The position numbers were made by a program, and so were the translations under genes. Positions 48,152 through 56,489 of a stretch of DNA of 64,000 bases are shown piece after piece. The notes beneath the pieces were generated by a model. The model was not told where the DNA came from and did not search any database. It was given only the letters and a program-made list of their open reading frames with translations. This DNA is from Methylobacterium sp. PvR107 (lineage in GTDB: Bacteria > Pseudomonadota > Alphaproteobacteria > Rhizobiales > Beijerinckiaceae): contig NZ_JAFIBW010000001.1 of assembly GCF_017833295.1 (NCBI RefSeq), positions 4,119,501 through 4,183,500 on the forward strand, written 5' to 3'. The stretch's first letter is position 1; the number at the start of each line of letters is the position of its first letter.

Positions 48152-48450
48152 CCGTCTGACTCCTGGAAACGCGCGGTCGCGCGCGTCAGCCGGGGCCCGC
48201 GCGGCCGGAGCGTCCGCACGTCCTCACCCGCAGCGACGCGCGCTTGTGGATACGCGCTGAAACGCCGGGGGAACCGTTGCGGTTGCCGCCCCTGACACCC
48301 TCGTGTAGAGGTCGCCGCCATCCGAACGGGGCCGCGTATGAGGCCCAAAGACGTGTAGGGTGGCCGCGCGGGGCGTGAGCGCCGGGCTGCCCGGCGGCGA
48401 GGGGGCTTCCCGCCTGACCGATCCGGAATTCGAACAGCCCGCGAGAAGAC
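48152..48450. other. Divergent intergenic region upstream of acpXL
   Basis: About 300 nt between divergent genes. No gene, repeat or operator is evident. It presumably contains the acpXL operon promoter. Confidence 0.4.
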
Positions 48451-48759
48451 ATGTCCGACGAGCCCTCCCACGGCAGCGCCACTTTCGAGCGCGTGGCCGA
48501 CATCATTGCCGAGACGGCCGACATCCCGCGCGACAAGATCACGCCCGAGAGTCACGCCATCGACGATCTCGGCATCGACAGCCTCGCCTTCCTGGACATC
48601 GCCTTCGCGGTGGACAAGGCCTTCGGGATCAAGCTGCCGCTGGAGCGCTGGACCCAGGAGGTCAACGAGGGCAAGGTCCCGGCCGAGGAGTACTTTGTCC
48701 TCAAGAACCTGTGCGCGCGCATCGACGGCCTGGTGGCCGAGAAGGCTGCCAAGGTCTGA
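48451..48759 (+). CDS. acpXL: Acyl carrier protein AcpXL (very-long-chain fatty acid synthesis)
   Basis: A 102-aa acyl carrier protein. The phosphopantetheine attachment motif is [12 protein letters not shown] with Ser44. It is longer than housekeeping AcpP, and the segment [20 protein letters not shown] is characteristic of AcpXL, which carries the 27-hydroxyoctacosanoic-type acyl chain for lipid A in Rhizobiales. It heads the acpXL-fabZ-fabF2 block; spacing to fabZ is 39 nt. Confidence 0.92.
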   Translation: MSDEPSHGSATFERVADIIAETADIPRDKITPESHAIDDLGIDSLAFLDIAFAVDKAFGIKLPLERWTQEVNEGKVPAEEYFVLKNLCARIDGLVAEKAAKV

Positions 48760-48798
48760 CCCCCGCACTCTGATTCGCCCCGCCACGCCGGCCCTGCC

Positions 48799-49266
48799 AT
48801 GCGCCTCGAATATTTCGAGATGATCGATTCCGTGCGGCTCCTCGACCGGGCCGCCGGGCGGATCGAGGCGCTCGCGCGTGTGCCGCTTGAGAGCCCCGTC
48901 TTCGAGGGGCATTTCCCCGGCCATCCGCTGGTGCCCGGCGTCCTCCTTACGGAGACGATGGCGCAGGCCTCTGGCTATCTCGTCCTCGCCCATCTGGATT
49001 TCGCCCGGATGCCGTTCCTCACCGGCGTCGACAAAGCACGCTTCCGCTCGTTCGTCGGGCCGGGGGCGGACCTGGTCGTCACGGCGAGCCTCGAGCATGA
49101 CGGCTCGGGCTACGCGGTGACCAAGGCGGCGATCAGCCACGCCGGCAAGGTGCTGTGCGACGCGGAGCTGCGCTTCCGCACCATGCCGTTCCCGGACGGG
49201 CTCGACGCGCCGATGCGCGCTCGGGCCCAGGCGATCGGTCTGTTTCCGGATCCCGCGCAGTTGTGA
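48799..49266 (+). CDS. 3-hydroxyacyl-ACP dehydratase, FabZ-like (XL pathway)
   Basis: A 155-aa hotdog-fold dehydratase. The active-site motif is FEGHFPGHPLVPGVLLTE (His) followed by TMAQASGYL with the partner Glu in TETMAQ. It follows acpXL and precedes fabF2, as in rhizobial VLCFA operons where it is called FabZXL. It would dehydrate 3-hydroxyacyl-AcpXL in each elongation round. The next start lies 7 nt downstream. Confidence 0.9.
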   Translation: MRLEYFEMIDSVRLLDRAAGRIEALARVPLESPVFEGHFPGHPLVPGVLLTETMAQASGYLVLAHLDFARMPFLTGVDKARFRSFVGPGADLVVTASLEHDGSGYAVTKAAISHAGKVLCDAELRFRTMPFPDGLDAPMRARAQAIGLFPDPAQL

Positions 49267-49273
49267 GCCCGCC

Positions 49274-50401
49274 ATGAACCGCGCCGTCGTCGTCACCGGG
49301 CTCGGCCTCGTCTCCTGTGCGGGCGAGGGGGTTGCGGCCCATCTCGCGGCTCTCGACGCGCAGGCGGCCCCCCACACCGACACCGAGACCTTCACGCCCT
49401 ACCCGGTGCATCCCGCGCCTGCGATCGCCTGGGACGGGCAGATCCCCAAGCGCAGCGATCAGCGCCAGATGGAGGCGTGGCAGAGGCTCGGCGTCTATGC
49501 CGCGGGCCTCGCCCTCGACGCCGCGGGCGTGAAGGACGATGCCGGCTTCAAGCAGGCGCTCCACCTCGTCGTGGCGGCGGGCGGCGGCGAGCGCGACTAC
49601 GCGGTCGATGGCACGATCCTGACGGGCCTGCGGGAGGCGGCCGATCCGGGCGCCTACCTGAACGAACGGCTGCAGAACGACCTCCGCCCGACGCTGTTCC
49701 TCGCCCAGCTCTCGAACCTGCTGGCCGGCAACATCGCCATCGTGCACGGGGTCACGGGGGCCTCGCGCACCTTCATGGGCGAGGAATCCGCCGGGGTCGA
49801 TGCCCTGCGGATCGCCCAGGCCCGGGTCGCTTCGGGCCAGATCGACGCGATCCTGGTCGGCGGCTCGTACAGTGCCGAGCGGCCGGACGTGCTGGTGATC
49901 CACGAGATGGGCGGCTACCTCGCCCGCGACAGCTTCAGCCCGGTCTTCCAGCGTGGCGACACCGGCGGCTTCATCCTCGGCAGCTGCGCGGCGTTCCTGA
50001 TGCTGGAATCGGCGGCCCATGCGTCTGCCCGCGGCGCCCGGGCCCTCGCCCGGCTCGATGCCGTGGCGAGCGACCGGACCCGGCGCGCACCCGGCAGCGT
50101 CGCGGCGAGCCTCGACGGCCTCTGGCGGCAGGCTGGGATCGCGGCGCCCGACCACATCCTGTCCGGTGCGACCGGCGTGGCCCCGATCACCGCCGAGGAG
50201 CGGGACGCCCTCGGGCGCATCGCGCCCAAGGCGCGGCTGCGCGCCCTCGGGGACGTGATCGGGCACGGGCTGGAGGTGGCGGCCCCGTTCGGCGCAGCGC
50301 TGGCCGCCGCTCTCGTCGCCGATGCCGGCGCCCGGGAGGTCGCCGTAACGGTGATCGGGCATCGCCGCGGCGAGGGGGTGCTGCGTCTCGTCCCCGCCTG
50401 A
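49274..50401 (+). CDS. Beta-ketoacyl-ACP synthase homologue lacking the catalytic cysteine (FabF2XL-like)
   Basis: A 375-aa thiolase-fold protein beginning VVVTGLGLVSCAGEG as in FabF. The nucleophile elbow, normally TACxxG, reads HGVTGASRTFMGEESAG with no cysteine, and the first active-site His motif (GHGTGT) is replaced by LSGATGVAPIT. The second (DVIGHGLEVAAPFG) is retained. This pattern fits a chain-length-factor-like partner that needs a catalytic FabF1. In rhizobia fabF1XL, adh and lpxXL follow; none is present here. Envelope lipid A acyl synthesis is the likely pathway. Confidence 0.85.
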   Translation: MNRAVVVTGLGLVSCAGEGVAAHLAALDAQAAPHTDTETFTPYPVHPAPAIAWDGQIPKRSDQRQMEAWQRLGVYAAGLALDAAGVKDDAGFKQALHLVVAAGGGERDYAVDGTILTGLREAADPGAYLNERLQNDLRPTLFLAQLSNLLAGNIAIVHGVTGASRTFMGEESAGVDALRIAQARVASGQIDAILVGGSYSAERPDVLVIHEMGGYLARDSFSPVFQRGDTGGFILGSCAAFLMLESAAHASARGARALARLDAVASDRTRRAPGSVAASLDGLWRQAGIAAPDHILSGATGVAPITAEERDALGRIAPKARLRALGDVIGHGLEVAAPFGAALAAALVADAGAREVAVTVIGHRRGEGVLRLVPA

Positions 50402-50759
50402 CCGGATCGCTGATCCACCGCGTGCCAAATGGCACGACGAAAACCACAGGTTTCAAATGACGCCGCGCGCGTAAATTCCGCTCTCCTGCGATGAAGCGGC
50501 GGTTCGCACGCGGATGATCGCGTTGTTCCAGTAAGAACTGACCATCGGCCGGCCCGGTGGCCGTGCCAAATAGTTCCTCGCTCTTGCCAAGAAGCCCCGA
50601 AGGGTTTATCCGTCGCTTATCGGCACGTGTCCGGATATCTTGGACCGTTACGCCTTCGCAGGGCGGTTCTGACTTTCCTATCGCTATCGGTCGATGTCGG
50701 CTCCGTGCCTTGTAGGCGGGTGCCATCTCTCACTATGCCTGCGAAGATCAAGGACTTCC
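50402..50759. other. Intergenic region and leader upstream of the cold-shock gene
   Basis: A 358-nt gap. Near its start GTGCCAAATGGCAC (50421-50434) forms a small hairpin that could end the fabF2 transcript, though there is no T-run. The 100-150 nt before the cold-shock ATG are comparatively AT-rich and likely form the long structured leader usual for csp genes. Confidence 0.45.
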
Positions 50760-50969
50760 ATGAGCACCGGAACCGTCAAGTGGTTCAACGAGACCAAGGG
50801 CTACGGCTTCATCCAGCCGGATGACGGCGGCAAGGATGTGTTCGTTCATATCTCGGCTGTCGAGCGTGCCGGCCTGCGTGGCCTGAACGAGGGCCAGAAG
50901 GTCACCTACGAGCTGGAGACCGACCGCCGCAGCGGCAAGCAGTCCGCCGGCCAGCTCCAGACGGCCTGA
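50760..50969 (+). CDS. Cold-shock protein (CspA family)
   Basis: A 69-aa single cold-shock domain that binds RNA/ssDNA. RNP1-like [15 protein letters not shown] and RNP2-like [10 protein letters not shown] are complete. The alphaproteobacterial length and C-terminus ([10 protein letters not shown]) are standard. Start 50760 corresponds to MSTGTVKW. A hairpin terminator/attenuator follows at 50992-51026, after which the DUF6481 gene begins, a frequent neighbour of csp genes in these bacteria. Confidence 0.96.
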   Translation: MSTGTVKWFNETKGYGFIQPDDGGKDVFVHISAVERAGLRGLNEGQKVTYELETDRRSGKQSAGQLQTA

Positions 50970-50991
50970 TCGCCGTTCGACCCGTCTTTTG

Positions 50992-51026
50992 GAAGCCGCT
51001 CCCTCCAGAGCGGCTTCTTCGCATTT
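50992..51026 (+). terminator. Intrinsic terminator/attenuator between csp and DUF6481 genes
   Basis: GAAGCCGCT (50992-51000) and AGCGGCTTC (51009-51017) form a perfect 9-bp stem with an 8-nt loop, then TTCGCATTTGC. The weak T-tract suggests partial read-through into the DUF6481 gene. Confidence 0.75.
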
Positions 51027-51078
51027 GCAATCCCCCATTGGGGCGCCGGTCTCTGCCGCGCCCGACTCAGGAGCGTCT

Positions 51079-51447
51079 GTGAGCTTTCCGAACAAGCAGG
51101 GTGTCGTCGATCGCCTCGAGACGGCCGCGAAGGCGCGGTCCGAGATGCTGGCGCGGTTCCGGGCACGCCCGTCGGCCGACGATCCCACCGTCCTTGCCCG
51201 CCAGTCCGCCCGCCGCGCGGTGGTCGATGCCCGCGAGGCCCGGGCGGCTGAGCGTGCCGCTCTTCGGCAGGCCGAGATCGAGCAGGCCGCTAAGCTTGCT
51301 GAGGCCGAGCGCCTCGCCGAGATCGAGCGTAAGCACGCTGAGCAGCTCGCCGCCCAGGAGCGTGCCAAGGCTCTGCAGGCCGAGCAGAAGCTCCAGCGCG
51401 ACGCGCGCTACCTCGCCCGCAAGGCCAAGGCCCAGAAGCGCCGCTGA
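51079..51447 (+). CDS. DUF6481 coiled-coil protein
   Basis: A 122-aa, almost wholly helical, Ala/Glu/Arg/Lys-rich protein (KQGVVDRLETAAKARSEM ... AERLAEIERKHAEQLAAQE ... ARKAKAQKRR) with a basic C-terminus suggesting nucleic-acid binding. Starts at GTG 51079 with CAGGAG 6 nt upstream. Its place directly after a cold-shock gene implies co-regulation. Molecular function is unknown. Confidence 0.85.
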   Translation: MSFPNKQGVVDRLETAAKARSEMLARFRARPSADDPTVLARQSARRAVVDAREARAAERAALRQAEIEQAAKLAEAERLAEIERKHAEQLAAQERAKALQAEQKLQRDARYLARKAKAQKRR

Positions 51448-51485
51448 GGCGCTTCCGCATCGACACCTCGCTCCCGGAGTCCGGC

Positions 51486-51686
51486 ATGTCCCACAAGTTC
51501 AAGATCGGCCAGCGCGTGTGCCGGCCCCGGATCGGTCTCCCCGGCGACAAGGGCGACGGCGAGGTGTTCGAGGTCCTGCGGCTGATGCCGGAGGACCAGA
51601 CGGGCGAGCCCAGCTACCGGATCCGCACCCAGACCGGGGAGCGGGCAATCCGCGAGAGCGACTTGGTAGAGGCACCCCTCGGCTGA
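51486..51686 (+). CDS. Small conserved protein, SH3-like barrel type, unknown function
   Basis: A 66-aa protein (MSHKFKIGQRVCRPRIG ... GEVFEVLRLMPEDQTGEPSY ... ERAIRESDLVEA) with the pattern of a short beta-barrel, like other alphaproteobacterial small proteins. It follows the DUF6481 gene by 38 nt with a CCGGAG ribosome-binding sequence. Possibly part of the cold-shock transcript. No function assigned. Confidence 0.8.
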   Translation: MSHKFKIGQRVCRPRIGLPGDKGDGEVFEVLRLMPEDQTGEPSYRIRTQTGERAIRESDLVEAPLG

Positions 51687-51798
51687 TCGGGGCGCGTCCC
51701 GGCTTCACCTGAACCGGGGGAGTCTCTCTTGCCAGACCCCTCAGGGAGAGGCTGGAGCTGGGACACCGGCACGGGATCTTCTCGGGGCGGTCCGTCCC

Positions 51799-52287
51799 TC
51801 AGAGCGTCCGGAACATCAACAGGGCGTCGACATGCCCGAGGCTCGGATGCGCGAAGGCGCCCGGGAGCCGGCCCACGACGGCGAAGCCGAGGCTCTCCCA
51901 GAGCCGAACCGCCCGGACGTTGGTGCTCACCACGAAATTGAACTGCATCGCCGCGAAGCCGCGGGCTCGCGCCCGGTCGAGGGCATGCGCGCCCATAGCG
52001 CGGGCGACCCCACGCCCCGTTGCGGCCGCATCGGTCATGAAGCCGCAATTGGCGACATGGGCGCCCCCGCCCGCCTGGTTGGCGCGCAGGTAGTAGGTGC
52101 CGAGCACCGCCCCGTCCGCTTCGGCCACGAAGGTCTCGCGGTCGGCGCCGGTCCAGTAGGCGACGGTGTCGGCCTCGCTCAGGTCGCGGTCGAGCGCGTA
52201 GGTCTCGCCGGCGCGGATGGTCGGCATGATGATGCGGGCGATCGCCGTGCGATCGGCTGCGCGGGCCGGTCTGATCTCCAGGCTCAC
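51799..52287 (-). CDS. GNAT family N-acetyltransferase
   Basis: A 162-aa acetyl-CoA-dependent transferase. Motif A is [20 protein letters not shown] with the pyrophosphate-binding RGVAR, followed by [20 protein letters not shown] and [13 protein letters not shown] of motif B. The start overlaps the nadK stop by 4 nt, indicating one transcript with NAD kinase. Substrate unknown. Confidence 0.9.
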   Translation of the reverse strand: MSLEIRPARAADRTAIARIIMPTIRAGETYALDRDLSEADTVAYWTGADRETFVAEADGAVLGTYYLRANQAGGGAHVANCGFMTDAAATGRGVARAMGAHALDRARARGFAAMQFNFVVSTNVRAVRLWESLGFAVVGRLPGAFAHPSLGHVDALLMFRTL

Positions 52288-53051
52288 CCGAACTGCTCCC
52301 GGAGGATGCGCTCGTCGAGGCTGTGGCCGGGATCGTGGAGGAGTACCAGTTCGGTGGCGCGATCGAGGGAAGTCTCCACCGTGCAGACCCGGCGGAACTC
52401 AATATGGTCCGCCACCGCGGCCACCGGCCTGTGAGGCGCGTCGAGAACGTCGATCCGGATCCGGGCATAGTCCGGCAGAAGCGCGCCGCGCCAGCGCCGA
52501 GGCCGGAAGGCCGAGATCGGGGTCAGCGCCAGCAGCTTCGCGTCCAGAGGCAGGATCGGGCCTCCGACCGACAGGTTGTAGGCGGTGGAGCCCGCCGCCG
52601 TGGCGACCAGCACGCCGTCGGCGATCAGCAGGTCGAGCCGCACGTGTCCGTCCACCTCGATCTTGAGCTTGGCCGTCTGGTGGGTCTGACGCAGCAGGTA
52701 GACCTCGTTGATCGCCCGCGCCCGGTGCGAGCGGCCCTCGGTGTCGAGCACGTCCATCACGAGCGGGTGGATGACGCTGCGCTCCGATGCCTCCAGGTGT
52801 TCCAGCAGATCGTCGTCCCGGAACTCGTTCATCAGGAATCCGACCGTCCCGCGGTTCATCCCGTAGATCGGCTTCGGGTTGTCCATGAACCGGTGCAGGA
52901 CCTGAAGCATCAGCCCGTCGCCGCCGAGCGCGACGACGACGTCGGCTTCCTCGGGCGGGACGTGGTCGTAGCGCCGCATCAGGGCAGCGGCCGCCTCGCG
53001 GGCATGGCCGGTCGGGCTCGCCACGAAGGCGATCTTCTTGAAATGCGGCAT
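52284..53051 (-). CDS. nadK: NAD kinase
   Basis: A 255-aa ATP-NAD kinase producing NADP. The GGDG motif is in [18 protein letters not shown], followed by [14 protein letters not shown], the NE/D motif [10 protein letters not shown] and the substrate loop [17 protein letters not shown]. Typical length for alphaproteobacteria. First gene of a two-gene unit with the GNAT gene. Confidence 0.95.
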   Translation of the reverse strand: MPHFKKIAFVASPTGHAREAAAALMRRYDHVPPEEADVVVALGGDGLMLQVLHRFMDNPKPIYGMNRGTVGFLMNEFRDDDLLEHLEASERSVIHPLVMDVLDTEGRSHRARAINEVYLLRQTHQTAKLKIEVDGHVRLDLLIADGVLVATAAGSTAYNLSVGGPILPLDAKLLALTPISAFRPRRWRGALLPDYARIRIDVLDAPHRPVAAVADHIEFRRVCTVETSLDRATELVLLHDPGHSLDERILREQFG

Positions 53052-53194
53052 GGCTCAGGCGCAGCCGGTCGTTTGGATCGGGGTCGCGTCGGGTGTCACG
53101 TCACGGCTCCAGTCTCATGAGCGAACCGCCCGGTTGACGTTCATACCCTGCAGGCGCCTCACTCTCCGGACGCACGCACATCCGGAGGCATAGC

Positions 53195-53548
53195 ATGGAG
53201 CGTCCGCTCCTCGTCTACACCACCTTCCCCGACGCCGCCTCGGCACTCAACATCGGGGAGGCCCTGGTCCGCGAGCGCCTGATCGCCTGCATCAACGTCC
53301 TGCCCGGCATGCGCTCGGTCTACAGCTGGAAGGGCGCGGTGGAGCACGGCGAAGAGGTCGCGGCGATCCTGAAGAGCCGCACGGGTCTCGCCGACGCCCT
53401 GTCGGTCGCCCTCAAGGCCCGTCACCCCTACGACACGCCGATCATCCTGCACCTGCCGGTCGCCGGCGCGGATGCCGATACGGCGGCCTGGATCCTGACG
53501 GAGACCGGCCTCGGCGGCGCGGTCTCGGCGGCCGATCAGGGCGCCTGA
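53195..53548 (+). CDS. cutA: CutA divalent-cation tolerance protein
   Basis: A 117-aa trimeric ferredoxin-like protein. Signature segments: VYTTFPDAASALNIGEALV, ERLIACINVLPGMRSVYSWKG and SRTGLADALSVALKARHPYD. Divergent from nadK. CutA has been linked to copper tolerance, though its true role is debated. Confidence 0.93.
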   Translation: MERPLLVYTTFPDAASALNIGEALVRERLIACINVLPGMRSVYSWKGAVEHGEEVAAILKSRTGLADALSVALKARHPYDTPIILHLPVAGADADTAAWILTETGLGGAVSAADQGA

Positions 53549-53668
53549 TCGACGAGGCCGAGACGCGGCACGCATTCCTGAGTTGGCCGATCACCGGGCC
53601 CGGTCAGGCGCCGCGCCTCTATGCCGAGGAATCGTTCGCCAAGGGCGAAGCGTTGGGAGGCCGAGACC

Positions 53669-54277
53669 ATGATGCGCGCCAAGGAAGCAGGTCGCGCGGC
53701 CGCGCTGGTGCTGGCTTCGGTCGCGTGCGGCGCGGGTGCGCGGGCCGAGGGCACGGGCGGCGAGCCGCCGATGACCATCGCGCCGGCGCCCTCCGGCCCG
53801 GCCGGCCTCGCCTCGGCCGACCCGCCTGCCCTGCGCTACGGCGTCCTCTACGCGGACGACCGGGGGCAGAGTCATGTTCAGTATTGCGACCTGAAAAACT
53901 TTGTCTTCAAGAGTTACGCGCCGCCGGCGGCGCCGCAATTCGTCGGCATCCCCCCGGGCGAGGTGAAATCGATCAGCTACGCGGTGCTGCCCGTCGGCTA
54001 TGTCGGCGCATGGCACGCGGCGCCCGGCCCGCAATGGGTGATCACCCTGTCGGGCCGCTGGTCGGTCGAGGCGACGGACGGCAGCGTGCTGGAGCAGGGG
54101 CCGGGCGAGGTGCAGTTCAACGCCGATATGGGATCGACACCGCAGGGGCCGGAGAAGCATGTCGGGCACCTGACCCGGCAGGTCGGCGACGTGCCGAACG
54201 TGCAACTCATCGTTTCCCTGAAGAAGCCGGAGGCGGCAGCCCCCTCCACCGAGCCGTGTCAGCCCGCATCGCGATGA
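53669..54277 (+). CDS. Exported cupin-like protein, unknown function
   Basis: A 202-aa protein with a signal peptide (GRAAALVLASVACGAGARA). The mature part contains a beta-rich core (VLPVGYVGAWHAAPGPQWVI, LSGRWSVEATDGSVLEQGPG) resembling a cupin barrel, with His residues in WHAAPGPQW and KHVGHLTRQ as possible metal ligands. GGGAGG lies 8 nt upstream of the start at 53669. Convergent with the carotenoid glycosyltransferase gene. Confidence 0.75.
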   Translation: MMRAKEAGRAAALVLASVACGAGARAEGTGGEPPMTIAPAPSGPAGLASADPPALRYGVLYADDRGQSHVQYCDLKNFVFKSYAPPAAPQFVGIPPGEVKSISYAVLPVGYVGAWHAAPGPQWVITLSGRWSVEATDGSVLEQGPGEVQFNADMGSTPQGPEKHVGHLTRQVGDVPNVQLIVSLKKPEAAAPSTEPCQPASR

Positions 54278-54302
54278 AGAGCGGATTCCGGCGAAGCGGG
54301 CC

Positions 54303-55439
54303 TCAGGCCCCGCTCACCGGGTAGCTTCGGCCCTTCCAGGTGGCGGCCCCGGCTCGCTCGCCGCGCAGGAGCACGTTCCACTGGATCGCCAGCGCGACCA
54401 GAACGGTGGCCGGATGAAGCAGGATCGTCGCCAGCGGCGCCCGCGTCGCCAGAGTGATGGCCGACCGAGTGGCGAGGGATAGAGCCCAGGCCGTTGCGGC
54501 CGGTACCAGGGCGGCGGCGGGGATCAGGCCGAGCAGGCCGAAAAGGACGAGGAGCGGCGGCAGCACCTGCCCGCAGCCGAGCAGCAGGGTCCAGACCGGC
54601 AGGGCACGGGGCGTGGCCAAGCCCTCATGGGCGTTCTTGGAGAAGCCCGCCCAGGCTTGCGCGAAGCCGTCATACATCCGGCAGGTGGCGAGGCTTGCGG
54701 CCGCCGCGAGGTCGGTCCGGTAGCCCGCCGCGCGGAACAGTCGGGGCAGGCGCACGCCGTCGTGCAGGGAGGTTCGGATCGCGCTGTGCCCGCCGGTGGC
54801 ATCATAGGCCGCGCGGTCGGCGAGGATCAGCTGGCCGCAGGCCGCCCCGAGCGACGGGTCGGGCAGGCGGCGCATCAGCGGCACCGGCAGGTAGCCCAGG
54901 AGCAGGAAGTCGATCATCGGGACGGTCAGCATCTCGCCGAGCGTCTCCGTGCGCTGGCGCGGCACCCCACTGACGAGCGTCGCGCCGGTCCGGCGGGCCT
55001 GCGCGGCGAGGCATGCGGCGGCCTCGGGTGCGAGGCGCACATCGGCGTCGATAAACAGGAGCTGGCGGCCGCGCGCGAGGCCGGCCATATGGCTGCAGGC
55101 GTGATTCTTGCCGGTCCAGCCCTCGGGCAGCGCCGGGACGGCGACGAGGCGCAGGCGCGGATCTTCGATGGCGCGCACGATCGCGGCGGTCGCATCGGTG
55201 GAATGATCGTCGCCGACGATCACCTCCACCGGCACCGTCGTGCTGGCCAGAGCCGCCCGCACGGTGCCCGCGATGTTGCCGGCCTCGTTGCGTGCCGGGA
55301 TCAGGATCGAGACCAGACCGGGATCGGCCTCCGGCGCCGGCCGGCGCAGGACCGCGAGGTTCACCGCCGCCAGCACCGCGGGCAGGAGGGCCGCGGCCAG
55401 GGAAACCAGGGCCAGGGCCGTGAGGATCGAATCGGTCAT
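54303..55439 (-). CDS. GT2 glycosyltransferase, CrtQ-like (carotenoid-acid glucosylation)
   Basis: A 378-aa membrane-bound GT2 enzyme. The N-terminal helix is followed by VSILIPARNEAGNIAGTV, the donor-binding DDHSTDAT and the DAD-type metal motif LLFIDADVRLAP, then WTGKNHACSHMA. Several C-terminal helices anchor it. The arrangement matches CrtQ of the staphyloxanthin pathway, which glucosylates a C30 carotenoid acid. The acyltransferase and CrtN-like genes lie directly upstream on the same strand. Confidence 0.83.
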   Translation of the reverse strand: MTDSILTALALVSLAAALLPAVLAAVNLAVLRRPAPEADPGLVSILIPARNEAGNIAGTVRAALASTTVPVEVIVGDDHSTDATAAIVRAIEDPRLRLVAVPALPEGWTGKNHACSHMAGLARGRQLLFIDADVRLAPEAAACLAAQARRTGATLVSGVPRQRTETLGEMLTVPMIDFLLLGYLPVPLMRRLPDPSLGAACGQLILADRAAYDATGGHSAIRTSLHDGVRLPRLFRAAGYRTDLAAAASLATCRMYDGFAQAWAGFSKNAHEGLATPRALPVWTLLLGCGQVLPPLLVLFGLLGLIPAAALVPAATAWALSLATRSAITLATRAPLATILLHPATVLVALAIQWNVLLRGERAGAATWKGRSYPVSGA

Positions 55440-55506
55440 CGTCCGTGCCGGGGTAGGAGGCGGCGCTCTCCCGGCATCGCATGCGGGCGGGATCGGGCGG
55501 AAGGGG

Positions 55507-56265
55507 TCATGGCCCGCGATCCTTGCCGTTCAGGGCACGGTGCGCTGGGTCGAAGCGGCGCCCGGTGAGCCGGGCCGCCAGCCGCCGCCAGAGATCGTAG
55601 ACCCCGCCGACGCCCTTGCGGCCCGACACGAGGGCGCGGAAGCGGGCCGGCTCGCGGCTGATCACGTCGGCGCTCAGCCGGTCGAGGGTCGCGGTCAGGT
55701 CGGCCTCCAGGCGGGCAAGCCGCTCCGCCCGGGGCAGGGCGGCGAGGTCCACGCCTCTGGTCCCGGTCCCGAAAGCCGCGAAAGCCTCGGCACCGCGCTC
55801 GTCCCAGAACGCGTATTCGAGCGCGAGCGGCACGAACAGGGTGTCGGGGGCGATCTCGGCCAGCCGTGCCACCCCTGGGCGCAGGGCCAGAGGGCGGGCG
55901 CGGGCATCGGCGAAGCGGCCCTGCGCGGTGATCCAGAGCATGCCGTCGGGCTCTGCCAGGATCGCGCGAGCGGCGGCCAGGAACTGCGCGGCCCCGCGGG
56001 GCGTGTCGAGGTCGACCGCGAAGGCGCCGATCCGCTCGAAGATGCGGTAACGGGCCAGCATCGCGGCGTCGAACGGTGCCCGGCTCACCCGCTCCGGATA
56101 GAGGCGCCCGGCCAGCACGATGATCAGGGCCGCATCCCACCAAGCCGGATGGTTGCAGTAGACGACGATCGGGCCGCGATGGTCCGGGGCCGGCGGCGCG
56201 CTCCAGAGCGGCAGGCGCAGGGCGTCAAGATGGCGATGCAGGTAGCGCTCGAACCACGCCACCAT
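55507..56265 (-). CDS. PlsC/CrtO-like lysophospholipid-type acyltransferase
   Basis: About 252 aa from ATG 56265. The LPLAT motif I is present as VVYCNHPAWWDAAL (NHxxxxD), with later blocks FAVDLDTPRGAAQ and WITAQGRFADAR corresponding to motifs II/III. In context it may acylate the sugar of a glycosylated C30 carotenoid acid. The start is uncertain: an in-frame ATG at 56322 would add 19 residues but lies at the edge of a dispersed repeat. No strong ribosome-binding site is seen at either. Confidence 0.78.
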   Translation of the reverse strand: MVAWFERYLHRHLDALRLPLWSAPPAPDHRGPIVVYCNHPAWWDAALIIVLAGRLYPERVSRAPFDAAMLARYRIFERIGAFAVDLDTPRGAAQFLAAARAILAEPDGMLWITAQGRFADARARPLALRPGVARLAEIAPDTLFVPLALEYAFWDERGAEAFAAFGTGTRGVDLAALPRAERLARLEADLTATLDRLSADVISREPARFRALVSGRKGVGGVYDLWRRLAARLTGRRFDPAHRALNGKDRGP

Positions 56266-56305
56266 GAAGTTCCGGATTGGCAGGGAGACGCGGGGGAGAT
56301 GCGCA

Positions 56306-56476
56306 TCTCTCGCTCCCCCCATTGCGGGGGAGGATACCCTGCGCAGCAGGGGGGGAGAGGGGCGGTGCGACGGTGCGGGCTCCGGCGCCCGGGATGACCT
56401 CTCCGGAACCGGTGCTCCCCTCTCGCGCCCCTCACTGACGCAAGGGCCACCCTCCGCCGTAGAGGGAGGAGGGGGA
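56306..56476. repeat. Dispersed repeat family C copy 4
   Basis: CTCCCCCCATTGCGGGGGAG is a hairpin at one edge and GAGGGAGGAGGGGGAGG closes the other, with GGGGAGAGGGG...CCCCTCTC arms inside. It separates the acyltransferase and desaturase genes. Confidence 0.75.
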
Positions 56477-56489
56477 GGTTCAGCAGCCC

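Noticed and set aside
49274..50401. Functional FabF condensing enzyme
   Set aside because: The catalytic Cys and one active-site His are missing at their expected positions, so a fully active ketosynthase is not claimed.
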